From positions 1 through 64,000 of the forward strand of contig NZ_QNUL01000007.1 in assembly GCF_003383615.1 (NCBI RefSeq): a stretch of DNA of 64,000 nt. The letters are read 5' to 3'. The notes beneath the pieces were generated by a model that ran no database searches, was not told the DNA's origin, and worked only from the letters and a program-made list of their open reading frames with translations. The first letter of the stretch is position 1. Each line of letters starts with the position of its first letter. This document shows positions 1 through 7,666 of this stretch, piece after piece. The translations under genes and the position numbers were made by a program. Source of the stretch: Dyadobacter luteus. GTDB taxonomy: Bacteria; Bacteroidota; Bacteroidia; Cytophagales; Spirosomataceae.

Positions 1-59
1 CGCTTTTCTAATTGGAGTAAATCCGATTCAGACTCTTTTATAATGTCAGCATATTTCAT
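1..59 (-). CDS. Start of a probable insertion-element transposase gene (partial)
   Basis: An open frame begins with ATG at 57-59 on the minus strand and runs off the window edge, so only about 20 residues are visible, starting MKYADIIKESESDLLQLEKR. This opening resembles, from memory, the N-terminal leader of the helix-turn-helix transposases (IS630-like) common in Bacteroidota, but the catalytic part lies outside the window. A TATATTTG box, which fits the Bacteroidota -7 consensus, sits a few bases before the start. The neighbouring receptor gene ends abruptly just upstream, which fits an insertion event. The identity is an inference from a very short fragment. Confidence 0.4.
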   Translation of the reverse strand, partial: MKYADIIKESESDLLQLEK

Positions 60-83
60 ACTCAAATATACGACTTTTTATTT

Positions 84-338
84 CTAATTTAGTATTATAT
101 AGGTTCCGTTTTTTACATAGGTAAAACAAAAAGCCCCCGAAGAATCGGCCAGCTGGTTGCTACCGCCTTCGATCCGGATAATGGCCCTGTCGAGCGCAAC
201 GCCCTGGTCGTTCAAAACGAAACCCGACAACGCACAATCTTTCTTTTCCTGAAAAGCGAAACCTGCATGCACCAAAAGCATACACATCGAACAGAACAGA
301 ACAGACCTTATTTTATATTTGATCACGAGCGCTTCCAC
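84..338 (-). pseudogene. Truncated TonB-dependent receptor (N-terminal fragment)
   Basis: Only 84 residues remain. A signal peptide (about residues 5-29) is followed by the first strands of a carboxypeptidase-like regulatory domain, the module that precedes the plug in Bacteroidota TonB-dependent receptors. The frame breaks after KNGTY, where the family normally continues, and four unrelated residues lead into a TAG stop. A full receptor would be 700-900 residues, so plug and barrel are missing. The start is GTG directly after the stop codon of the siderophore-interacting reductase; a second GTG four codons later is also possible. The gene was probably the outer-membrane siderophore receptor of this operon, cut by the element at the window edge. 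Confidence 0.7.
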
Positions 339-1169
339 TTACTTTTGCTCAGCCATCTGCTGATGTCTCAAATCATGGAATTTATCCTCGTCCATATCCA
401 GTTTCCAGTAGGCTACAGCATGTTCTGACTTATCCAGATTCCAGTTTTCGCGGAAGTGATTGCGCAATTGTTTGATCGTTTCAAATTCCGCTGCTACCCA
501 AACGTAAGGTTTTACCCCGGCGTCAGGAGTGTTTACATTTAACAAGGCATTGATGAGCAAATCGCCATGTGCGGCTGTCTCATTACGATGCAGCCAGTTA
601 ATTTTCACCTGACTTTCTGTGATAATCTCCTGCTCTTCTTGTGGTCCCGCTATTTCAATCCATGCCTCGCCAGTTGCCGATGCAGGAAGGTTTTCAAGAA
701 TTCCGCTGATTGCCGGAAGTGCCGTTTCATCTCCTCCGAATACAAAGTGATCGGCCGTGTAGGAAGCAAGTCCTTCTCTATACGCAAGACCAATTATATC
801 TCCCGGTTGCACTTTTCCTGCCCAGGCCGAAGCCGGACCATTATCGCCATGCAGAACAAAGTCAATCTGAATCTCACCCGTTTCGGCGTTATAACTTCTG
901 AGTGTATAGGTTCTTACAATCGGTTTTATATCCTGAGGCGGGTGTACTACTTTGCCCGATTCATCCAAAGTCGGTAGTACAGGTCTATCCTGACCAGGTA
1001 ACGGAAGAAAAACTTTCACATGCGCTCCGGGACTCAAACTTTTTCGGCTTGCCGCACGACAGCCTTTGAAAGTGATACTACGCATGTGGGGCGTTACATC
1101 TTTGTAAGCAGTAACTTCTATAGTGTCAAACTGTATAGGTGAAGGGGCCTTATTCTCTGTTTGTTTCAT
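339..1169 (-). CDS. Siderophore-interacting protein (FAD-binding ferric-siderophore reductase)
   Basis: This 276-residue protein matches the SIP/ViuB/YqjH family, cytoplasmic flavin reductases that release iron from imported ferric siderophores. The N-terminal half is a FAD-binding beta barrel containing RTYTLR, the family's flavin-binding Arg-x-Tyr-Thr motif, followed by HGDNGPASAWA. The C-terminal half is the NAD(P)H-binding part, with GDETALPAI and a late YWK segment typical of the family. The length is normal. It is the first gene of a two-gene operon with the truncated receptor and is preceded by a TAnnTTTG promoter. Iron regulation is likely from function, but no Fur site was identified. 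Confidence 0.9.
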   Translation of the reverse strand: MKQTENKAPSPIQFDTIEVTAYKDVTPHMRSITFKGCRAASRKSLSPGAHVKVFLPLPGQDRPVLPTLDESGKVVHPPQDIKPIVRTYTLRSYNAETGEIQIDFVLHGDNGPASAWAGKVQPGDIIGLAYREGLASYTADHFVFGGDETALPAISGILENLPASATGEAWIEIAGPQEEQEIITESQVKINWLHRNETAAHGDLLINALLNVNTPDAGVKPYVWVAAEFETIKQLRNHFRENWNLDKSEHAVAYWKLDMDEDKFHDLRHQQMAEQK

Positions 1170-1222
1170 GAAGGGAACAGTAAAATACTGTATTTTTAAA
1201 TAGACTCTTTATAAATAAATAC

Positions 1223-1252
1223 CAAAGGTAAGCCTCATCCCGGAAAAACCAA
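1223..1252 (-). promoter_or_regulatory. Bacteroidota-type promoter of the siderophore reductase
   Basis: Read on the minus strand, TTG at 1252-1250 is followed after 19 bases by TACCTTTG at 1230-1223. This matches the Bacteroidota -33/-7 consensus and leaves a leader of about 45-50 bases before the start at 1169. Confidence 0.6.
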
Positions 1253-1287
1253 TTGTAAAAAACGGATTATTTATAATGAAGACGGGA

Positions 1288-1307
1288 TTTCTTGTTTAGA
1301 CAAGAAA
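1288..1307. promoter_or_regulatory. Perfect inverted repeat, candidate operator
   Basis: TTTCTTGT and ACAAGAAA form perfect 8-base arms around a 4-base spacer, upstream of the siderophore reductase promoter and downstream of the dehydrogenase-like gene. There is no U-run on either side, so a protein-binding site is more plausible than a terminator. The binding protein is unknown. Confidence 0.35.
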
Positions 1308-1394
1308 TTAAGATACTTTTCATAGACAGATGGTTACTTAGCATGTCTATTGAACAGCGTCACTCTAACATTAGCGCACGGAATTCCTCTTAAT

Positions 1395-2297
1395 TCAGGA
1401 GTTAAGATAATTCTCAATATTGCTCAAAACCTTTTGAGAAAGCCGCTTTTTTGCTTCGGCTGTTGAGCCTGAGCTTCCCTGATAAAGTATTACCCTTTCC
1501 GCAGATTCAAGATCTGAACGGTAAACGCCTATTCCTTCCAGATCAAAAATAGCAAATGAGCTGCCATCCCGTTTCAGCCATTCAGCGAGCGCTTCTTTTT
1601 CAAATGTGGGACCGAGAGAAGTATTGATAAATATGGAGTTAGGCTTTTTGAGTTGAAAATCGTCATGACTGAGTATCAGTGCATTTTTAGGTGTGTGGGT
1701 GGTGATTATATCACAGGTTGCCATCAACTCCGACAAAGACAAGTATGTAATTCCTTTTGCTTCCAGCTCCGGTTTTCTGCTGCGGTTGAAATAAAATACT
1801 TCCATACCAAAGTGCAAGGCCGTTTCTGCCACCATCGCTCCCAATGTCCCCATACCGATAATTCCTATACTCTTTCCTTTCAGTTCTGCCGGAGCTGTGC
1901 GCCATTGGTATTGACCAAAACCTTTGAACAAGGCAATCAGCTGGGCAAACAGAAACTCCACCGTTCCTTCGTCTCCATAATCCCGGACGCCTTTCACAGC
2001 AATACCCAGTTCCCTTGCTCTGGCGATATCGACATTCGCGGCTTTTTCATCATATAAACTGCAGCACATACCGATATACTTTACATTGTACACAGCATTT
2101 AATACCGATGCCGGGATACGTGTTCGCCAGCTGACCAGCACGGCATCTGCGTCGCCGATTCTGAGTATGATTCCTTCTTCGGAACCGGGAACATCATCAT
2201 AAACCACCATCGGAGCCGACGAATACTTCTCGATTTCTGAAAGTTCGGGCTGCGTAAGACCGCAGGAATCTATGATTACAATTTTTTCAAAAGCCAT
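1395..2297 (-). CDS. 2-hydroxyacid dehydrogenase-like NAD-binding protein with altered active site
   Basis: The 300-residue protein has the two-domain layout of D-isomer-specific 2-hydroxyacid dehydrogenases. The nucleotide-binding domain starts near residue 140 with the Rossmann motif GIIGMGTLG (145-153), followed by the family's HTPKN turn (201-205) and a NTS-LG strand near 225. Active members carry Arg in this last motif and a late His; here the Arg position reads INTSLG and no His-Pro-like C-terminal motif is visible, so the usual Arg/Glu/His machinery appears incomplete. Catalysis on a hydroxyacid is therefore doubtful. It starts 11 bases after the HxlR regulator and probably shares its transcript. 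Confidence 0.75.
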   Translation of the reverse strand: MAFEKIVIIDSCGLTQPELSEIEKYSSAPMVVYDDVPGSEEGIILRIGDADAVLVSWRTRIPASVLNAVYNVKYIGMCCSLYDEKAANVDIARARELGIAVKGVRDYGDEGTVEFLFAQLIALFKGFGQYQWRTAPAELKGKSIGIIGMGTLGAMVAETALHFGMEVFYFNRSRKPELEAKGITYLSLSELMATCDIITTHTPKNALILSHDDFQLKKPNSIFINTSLGPTFEKEALAEWLKRDGSSFAIFDLEGIGVYRSDLESAERVILYQGSSGSTAEAKKRLSQKVLSNIENYLNS

Positions 2298-2308
2298 TTT
2301 TCAGAAAA

Positions 2309-2677
2309 TTAAAGATGGCTATACATACCATTACTTTCCTCAATAGCCCAGGTAGCCATAGCTCCGATGACAGGAATCAAACCCTTTCCGCTGGTACTGA
2401 GCTTGTAGGTAACATGTGGCGGAACAACAGGCAGCGCTTCCCGTATCACCAGATTATCCGCTTCCAATTGTTTCAAATGCTGAATCAAAACCTTCTCTGT
2501 AATGGCGGGAATCGCCTTTTTGATCTCGCTGTAACGTTTATCTCCAATAGACAAATGGTACAAAATAATGGGTTTCCAATACCCACCTATCTTCTCCATT
2601 GCATAGGTGACAGGGCATTTTTCCAGGGCATATTGTTTGTTTTCCTGAATCGTAGAAGTCTCTTTAACAGCAGCCAT
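2309..2677 (-). CDS. HxlR-family winged-helix transcriptional regulator
   Basis: This is a small HxlR/MarR-like DNA-binding protein of about 122 residues. The hallmark segment CPVTYAMEKIGGYWKPIIL near the N-terminus contains the conserved Cys often used for redox or electrophile sensing, and the winged helix follows (YSEIKKAIPAITEKVLIQHL, then the wing). I chose the start at 2677 (MAAVKE) because the longer frame to 2755 runs through the divergent promoter region. The regulator diverges from the NmrA-like gene, a common arrangement in which HxlR proteins control the adjacent oxidoreductase. The dehydrogenase-like gene lies just downstream in the same direction. Confidence 0.85.
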   Translation of the reverse strand: MAAVKETSTIQENKQYALEKCPVTYAMEKIGGYWKPIILYHLSIGDKRYSEIKKAIPAITEKVLIQHLKQLEADNLVIREALPVVPPHVTYKLSTSGKGLIPVIGAMATWAIEESNGMYSHL

Positions 2678-2697
2678 ATTGATACATACTTTGGGGT

Positions 2698-2734
2698 AAG
2701 TACTTGTATAAAAGTAAGTACAAAAATACTTTTG
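2698..2734 (+). promoter_or_regulatory. Promoter of the NmrA-like gene overlapping palindromic operator
   Basis: TTG at 2704-2706, 20 bases and TACTTTTG at 2727-2734 form a good Bacteroidota promoter reading toward 2761. The same stretch is built from TACTT/AAGTA words: the palindrome AAGTACTT at 2698-2705, TACTT-N6-AAGTA at 2701-2716 and AAGTA-N6-TACTT at 2716-2731. Such overlapping inverted repeats between a divergent HxlR gene and its target suggest the HxlR operator. On the minus strand TATTTTTG (2728-2721) could serve the regulator itself. Confidence 0.6.
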
Positions 2735-2760
2735 TCTTATCAAATAAAAAAACAATCGAC

Positions 2761-3639
2761 ATGAAAATTACACTTGCAGGTTCTCTCGGGAACATAGGAT
2801 TACCACTTACCAAAAAACTTGTAGCAGCTGGCCACGATGTGAAAGTAATCAGCAGCGCAGCGCATAACCAGTCAGCGATTGAAGCACTTGGCGCCAAAGC
2901 AGCAATCGGTTCTGTATCTGATGCAACATTCCTGACTGAAGCATTTACAGGTGCTGATGCAGTATATGTTATGACACCTCCAAACATGGGTGGTGTAAAT
3001 ATTATTGCGAATACCACCGCTGCAGGCGAAGCTTTCTCAACGGCAATTCAAAAATCGGGTGTTGGCAGAGTAGTGATGCTGAGCAGCATCGGTGCAGATG
3101 TTCCGGCAGGTACCGGTCCTATCGCAGGTTTGCATAACATTGAAAAGATTTACGAAAAACTGGAAAACGTAAACATCACTTTCCTGCGTGCAGGTTATTT
3201 CTTCAATAACCTTTTCAATGATATTCCTTTGATCAAAGGGGCCGGCATCACAGGAGGAAATTATCCTTCTGATGTAAAAATTCCATTGGTTCATCCTGAA
3301 GATATTGCTTCGGCCATTGCAGAAGAACTTGTGAAAGAATCTGTTGGCAAAAACATTCGTTACATCGTCAGCGACGTACGCACGCCGGCCGATCTGGCTT
3401 CTGTATTGGGAAGTGCGGTTGGAAAACCAGAGTTGCCATGGGTTGAATTCACAGACGAACAGGCATTACAGGGCATGACACAGGCCGGTCTTCCTGAAGA
3501 AATGGCCGGACTTTATCAAGAAATGGGAGTGGCTTTGCGTGAAGGAAAATTACAATCTGACTTTGACGCACAAGGTTCGCCGGTAACAGGCCAGATCAAA
3601 CTGGAAGATTTCGCAAAAATCTTTGCACAGGCATTTTAA
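2761..3639 (+). CDS. NmrA-like NAD(P)-binding protein (atypical short-chain dehydrogenase)
   Basis: The 292-residue protein begins MKITLAGSLGNIGLPLTKKL, the glycine-rich beta-alpha-beta turn that binds NAD(P) in atypical SDR proteins such as NmrA and quinone oxidoreductase 2. It lacks the classical YxxxK catalytic pair in the expected form, as NmrA-like members do, so it may act as a redox sensor or quinone reductase. The ATG at 2761 fits the glycine motif; the open frame extends upstream only through the promoter. Its expression is probably controlled by the divergent HxlR protein. A strong bidirectional terminator follows. Confidence 0.85.
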   Translation: MKITLAGSLGNIGLPLTKKLVAAGHDVKVISSAAHNQSAIEALGAKAAIGSVSDATFLTEAFTGADAVYVMTPPNMGGVNIIANTTAAGEAFSTAIQKSGVGRVVMLSSIGADVPAGTGPIAGLHNIEKIYEKLENVNITFLRAGYFFNNLFNDIPLIKGAGITGGNYPSDVKIPLVHPEDIASAIAEELVKESVGKNIRYIVSDVRTPADLASVLGSAVGKPELPWVEFTDEQALQGMTQAGLPEEMAGLYQEMGVALREGKLQSDFDAQGSPVTGQIKLEDFAKIFAQAF

Positions 3640-3640
3640 T

Positions 3641-3834
3641 AGCTATTAGCTGTTAGCGATGAGCTGTTAGCTTATCACCTCTTGCTTTTAAGAGCATACT
3701 TTAAACAACGAAGGCTCTGCGCGAAATTTTACAGCGCGGAGCCTTTTCAGGTTATCGACTATCAGCTTTCAACTCTTATATCTGTTCCGAGTCAATGTCA
3801 AGGCTAATAGCTAAATGCTAACAGCTATCAGCTT
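3641..3834. repeat. Inverted clusters of AGCTATTAGC/AGCTGTTAGC words
   Basis: Stretches 3641-3671 and 3802-3834 are both made of variants of the word AGCTGTTAGC and are inverted relative to each other, flanking the terminator. This is low-complexity intergenic repeat material between two convergent genes; no coding potential is seen. Confidence 0.5.
3711..3748. terminator. Rho-independent terminator between convergent genes
   Basis: GGCTCTGCGC (3713-3722) pairs with GCGCGGAGCC (3734-3743) with one G-U pair and an 11-base loop, followed by TTTT on the plus strand. On the minus strand it is followed by a T-rich stretch, so it may serve both the NmrA-like gene and the serine acetyltransferase operon. 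Confidence 0.8.
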
Positions 3835-3835
3835 T

Positions 3836-4666
3836 TCACGCTGTTTCCTTCACCGTAATCCGAAGCTGGTGTGTGTTGAAAACCTGCGAGTTGGGTTCGA
3901 CGCTTTTGGTCAAAAATACACTTCCTCCGATCACGCTGTTCTTGCCGATTACGGTATTCCCTCCCAGAATGGTGGTGCGGGCATAAATAATCACGTTATC
4001 TTCTACAGTAGGGTGCCGTTTCACTTCCGCAAGACTCTTCGCCACTTGCAGCGCACCCAGGGTAACCCCCTGATAGATACTCACATTTTTACCAATCACG
4101 GTCGTTTCTCCGATCACAATACCTGTACCGTGGTCAATCATAAACGGCACACCAATGGTAGCATTCGGGTGGATATCGATTCCCGTTTTACCATGTGCAT
4201 ATTCGCTCACTATTCGTGGCAACATAGGTACTTGCAACAAACTCAGCTTATTGGCAATACGGTAAACCGTAATCGCATAAAATCCCGGATAAGAAACAAT
4301 TACCTCATTGACACTCGTCGCAGCAGGATCGTATTCATAAATCTTGACGGCATCCTGGCGGAGATCATGGTAGATACTTTCCAGCGAATTGTAAAATTCA
4401 GTCACCACCTCTTCAATTTGCAGTCCGGATGGTTCAAGATAACTCAAAAGAAGATTTTCGAGATCGATCTGATTTTTTTTCAAAACCCCTTCGTACGCAT
4501 TTCTTTTAGGTAAATGGTTGTTGGGAAACAGAAAATGAATGAGGTCGTCCAGCCAGGCAGTGGTGTCGTGAATAGAAGGTGTTGCCTCCCATTCTGCCAG
4601 GTGGGTTTTTCTTAAAATACTCAATAATGACTGCGTATTCGCCTTGTTGCTCATGGTCTGTTTCAT
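3836..4666 (-). CDS. cysE: Serine O-acetyltransferase (encapsulin operon member)
   Basis: The enzyme transfers acetyl from acetyl-CoA to L-serine, giving O-acetylserine, the carbon skeleton for cysteine. The 276-residue protein has an alpha-helical N-terminal domain (about 1-140) and a C-terminal left-handed beta-helix built from hexapeptide repeats. The helix contains the SAT signature IDHGTGIVIGETTVIG with its catalytic His, and the late GGNTVIGKNSVIGGS coils. The length matches the CysE/EpsC family. It may start at 4666 or four codons later at MSNKA. It is the last gene of the encapsulin operon, 65 bases after the cysteine desulfurase; a serine acetyltransferase is also linked to the related Synechococcus srp system. 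Cysteine made with its product is the substrate of the neighbouring desulfurase. Confidence 0.92.
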   Translation of the reverse strand: MKQTMSNKANTQSLLSILRKTHLAEWEATPSIHDTTAWLDDLIHFLFPNNHLPKRNAYEGVLKKNQIDLENLLLSYLEPSGLQIEEVVTEFYNSLESIYHDLRQDAVKIYEYDPAATSVNEVIVSYPGFYAITVYRIANKLSLLQVPMLPRIVSEYAHGKTGIDIHPNATIGVPFMIDHGTGIVIGETTVIGKNVSIYQGVTLGALQVAKSLAEVKRHPTVEDNVIIYARTTILGGNTVIGKNSVIGGSVFLTKSVEPNSQVFNTHQLRITVKETA

Positions 4667-4731
4667 AAAATCCGGCGCCGATCTATAAAAATCAGATCAA
4701 CACCGGATGTAATTTTATAATCTGGAATCTG

Positions 4732-6762
4732 TTACTTCTTTGCGCTCCGCAATCTATACAAAGTATCGACCAACAGGTCTACATCTGCACAGGTATTATA
4801 AAACGCAAGAGAAGGACGAACTGTTGTTTCCACGCCGAATCTTCTCAAAATAGGCTGCGCACAATGGTGACCCGACCGTACAGCAATCCCAACTTTGTTC
4901 AGTTCAGCTCCCACTTCTTCCGTCTGGTATTTGTCAAAAACAAAAGACATCACCGATGCTTTGTTCTGCGCTGTACCGATCAGGCGTAAGCCCGGAATAT
5001 CCTTCAACAGCCCCGTTGCATATACCAGCAAATGATGCTCATAATCATGAATTACATCAATCCCGATTTTATTGACATAATCAATCGCAGCACCCAGCCC
5101 TACGGCGTCGGCGATATTGCCGGTTCCTGCTTCAAATCTGTTCGGAGCATTGTGAAACTGGGTATATTCAAAGGTTACATCCTTGATCATATTACCCCCA
5201 CCCTGCCACGGATCCGTTGTATTCAGCAAATCTTCTTTGCCATAAAGTACCCCGATCCCAGTAGGTCCGAACACTTTATGTCCCGAAAACACGAACCAGT
5301 CGCAATTCAGCGCCTGTACATCAGAACGCATGTGTGAAACCGACTGAGCACCGTCTACCAAAACTCTGGCTCCGGCCGCGTGCGCCATTTCCACAATCTG
5401 CTTCGCCGGCGTAACCGTACCTAATGCATTTGAAACCTGTGTAAACGAAACCAGTTTCGTTCTTGGATTAAGCAATTTGGCATATTCACTCAAAAGAATC
5501 TGTCCATCGTCATCTACCGGAATCACGCGGAGTTTCAATCCCTTTTTTGCCGCCAATTGCTGCCAGGGAACGATGTTGGCATGGTGCTCCAGGTTACTCA
5601 CGATGATCTCGTCGCCGGCATTCAGGTTTTGCGCTCCCCATGTTTTAGCTACCAGGTTAATCGCCTCTGTAGCACCTCTCACAAATATGATCTCATTCAC
5701 CGACCGTGCATTCAAAAACGCTCTGGATTTCTCGCGCGCCCCTTCGTATGCATCCGTAGCTCTCGCTGCCAGCTCATGCGCTGCACGGTGAATATTCGAG
5801 TTTTCATGCTCGTAGAAATACACGATCCGGTCGATCACCTGTTTCGGTTTTTGTGTAGTAGCGGCATTGTCCAGCCACACCAACGGATGTCCGTTCACTG
5901 TTTCCCGAAATACAGGAAAATCACGCTTCACCCGTTCCACATCAAAAACATTTCCTGCTGCATCCTTTACAAGCGGCAGTGCTTTTGAGCCCGTTTGGGA
6001 ATCAAACCCACGACTGGCTGCATACGGATCATGACTTCCAAAACCGGCACCCGACAAAAAGTAATACTGGCTTCCGGCAGAACCGGCATTTAAAGGTACC
6101 TGCGTTTCATTTCTAAAAACTGGTATCTCAGAAAGTATACGGCTCAGATCGTCGCCAAAAGCATTGGATTGCCCGGGCAGCACCGAAGGCGATATACCAC
6201 TTCCTGCCACAGACTGCGGAACCTGCCCGAAACCTGCAGTAGAAGCCGTAGGAACACCAACATGCGGATCATGGAAGCTCGTTTGCGGATTACTCAGATC
6301 CACCGCGTTCCGCTGGTTCACCGCAGACGGTGATATGCCACCCGAAGCTGGTGAAGCTGATGCAGGCTGAGCCGACGACAATGTGGGTTTAAAGAAATTG
6401 TTATCCTCTGCCTGAAAACCACCCAAATTTAAAGCATTGGAACCTGACAATCCGGAAGGCGAAACACCTAACCCGGACACAGGGGCACTGTTTACGGGGA
6501 AATGCGGATCCGGCAGACTTGTCTGCGGATCATTCACATTGAATCCGTTTCCACCAGCAAACAGCGAAGGCAGTTTATCATGAACCAGATTCAGCGCTTT
6601 GCCAAGCCTGGGATGATCTGCCAGGTCAGGAGAAAAATTAGCCGCAGGTACCTCATTCGGCATGAGCTGGAAAAGCTCGTTTGCCAGCTTTTCCAGCTCC
6701 GCTGCATCAGGCACACCACTTATATTTTCTCCGGACGGTATCTGATCAATATTTATACTCAT
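4732..6762 (-). CDS. Cysteine desulfurase with long disordered N-terminal encapsulin-targeting domain
   Basis: Residues about 270-676 form a group II (SufS-like) PLP-dependent cysteine desulfurase that releases sulfur from cysteine as a persulfide. Lys496 in SGHKVFGPTG is the PLP lysine, Cys634 in RSGHHCAQP the persulfide cysteine, and His394 in LEHHANIVPW stacks on PLP. The first 270 residues are a low-complexity Gly/Ser/Pro/Asn-rich extension absent from ordinary SufS (about 400-410 residues). It carries a short amphipathic helix (20-33), repeats of G-[IV]-S-P-S (99-103, 142-146, 189-193) and of NPQTS-x2-DPH (77-87, 157-167). In characterised family 2A systems such an extension loads the enzyme into the capsid. 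The start codon overlaps the end of the encapsulin gene by 17 bases, implying translational coupling. Confidence 0.95.
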   Translation of the reverse strand: MSINIDQIPSGENISGVPDAAELEKLANELFQLMPNEVPAANFSPDLADHPRLGKALNLVHDKLPSLFAGGNGFNVNDPQTSLPDPHFPVNSAPVSGLGVSPSGLSGSNALNLGGFQAEDNNFFKPTLSSAQPASASPASGGISPSAVNQRNAVDLSNPQTSFHDPHVGVPTASTAGFGQVPQSVAGSGISPSVLPGQSNAFGDDLSRILSEIPVFRNETQVPLNAGSAGSQYYFLSGAGFGSHDPYAASRGFDSQTGSKALPLVKDAAGNVFDVERVKRDFPVFRETVNGHPLVWLDNAATTQKPKQVIDRIVYFYEHENSNIHRAAHELAARATDAYEGAREKSRAFLNARSVNEIIFVRGATEAINLVAKTWGAQNLNAGDEIIVSNLEHHANIVPWQQLAAKKGLKLRVIPVDDDGQILLSEYAKLLNPRTKLVSFTQVSNALGTVTPAKQIVEMAHAAGARVLVDGAQSVSHMRSDVQALNCDWFVFSGHKVFGPTGIGVLYGKEDLLNTTDPWQGGGNMIKDVTFEYTQFHNAPNRFEAGTGNIADAVGLGAAIDYVNKIGIDVIHDYEHHLLVYATGLLKDIPGLRLIGTAQNKASVMSFVFDKYQTEEVGAELNKVGIAVRSGHHCAQPILRRFGVETTVRPSLAFYNTCADVDLLVDTLYRLRSAKK

Positions 6763-7666
6763 GGTAGTTTCCGATTTCTACATCTTCCAGCACAGCAATG
6801 GCGTCGTCCACCAACACGGCCAGAGAGCAATACAGTGATACAAGATAAGATGCAATAGCCTTGTCGTTGATCCCCATAAAGCGAACCGATAGTCCCGGTG
6901 ACTGCTCACCCGGCAAGCCTGGCTGATACAGCCCTACTACACCCTGGCGACTTTCGCCCGTACGCATCAGAATTACCTTTGTTTTACCATTTTCGATTGG
7001 CAATTTATCAGAAGGGAAAAGTGGGATACCTCTCCAGGTAATGAATTGTGAACCAAAAAGCGAAACTGTCGGAGGTGGTACGCCTTTACGAGTACATTCA
7101 CGGCCAAATGCTGCAATCGCCTGTGGATGAAGCAGAAAGAAACCTGGTTCTTTCCATACTTTAGAAATCAGTTCATCGAAATCGTCCGGTGTCGGAGGAC
7201 CGATGCGTGTTTTAATACGCTGCGAATCTGCAATGCTGTGCAACAGACCATACTCTTCATTATTGATCAGCTCACTTTCCTGACGCTCCTTGATGCTTTC
7301 TATGGTAAGACGCAGCTGCTCACTGATCTGGTTATACGGCTTGCTGTACAAATCCGAAACCCTGGTATGCACATCCAGCACAGTGTTCACTGCATTGAGG
7401 TTATACTCTCTCGGATTTTCGACATAATCAATAAACGTATGTGGCAGTTCACGCTCATCACGACCCGAACAATCCACCTCGGCGCGGCTGCCTTCTTTTA
7501 CCTTGTTCAATCTGTAAACGCCTGATTCGACAGGAATCCAGTTTAAAAGATGCGTGAGCCAACGCGGTGTGATGGATACCATCTGTGGCACCGTCCGCGT
7601 TGCAATGGCCAACTGCCTGGCTGCTACGTCGCCAAGTGCTGTCTGCTTTTCGTTCAATTTGGGCAT
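6746..7666 (-). CDS. srpI: Family 2A encapsulin shell protein (SrpI type)
   Basis: This 306-residue protein closely resembles the SrpI major membrane protein-like encapsulin of Synechococcus. Recognisable blocks include VAARQLAIATRTVPQ near the N-terminus, TPRWL, NPREYNLNAVNTVLDVHTR, the acidic PTPDDFDEL-VWKEPGFFL-HPQAIAAFGRECTR stretch, SLFGSQFITWRG, and the C-terminal RFMGINDKAIASYLVSLYCSLAVL. The family has the HK97 capsid fold and assembles into 60-subunit T=1 shells about 25 nm across. It lacks the cyclic-nucleotide-binding insertion of family 2B. It is the first gene of the operon and is followed, with overlap, by its cargo enzyme. Sulfur-limitation control is known for the cyanobacterial homologue; here an inverted repeat upstream is a candidate control site. 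Confidence 0.96.
   Translation of the reverse strand: MPKLNEKQTALGDVAARQLAIATRTVPQMVSITPRWLTHLLNWIPVESGVYRLNKVKEGSRAEVDCSGRDERELPHTFIDYVENPREYNLNAVNTVLDVHTRVSDLYSKPYNQISEQLRLTIESIKERQESELINNEEYGLLHSIADSQRIKTRIGPPTPDDFDELISKVWKEPGFFLLHPQAIAAFGRECTRKGVPPPTVSLFGSQFITWRGIPLFPSDKLPIENGKTKVILMRTGESRQGVVGLYQPGLPGEQSPGLSVRFMGINDKAIASYLVSLYCSLAVLVDDAIAVLEDVEIGNYHEYKY

Noticed and set aside
567-977. 136-codon plus-strand frame
   Set aside because: It is antisense to the siderophore-interacting protein, whose flavin and NAD(P) motifs are clear.
3815-4513. 232-codon plus-strand frame antisense to cysE
   Set aside because: The opposite strand encodes a clear serine acetyltransferase with catalytic motifs; this is a shadow.
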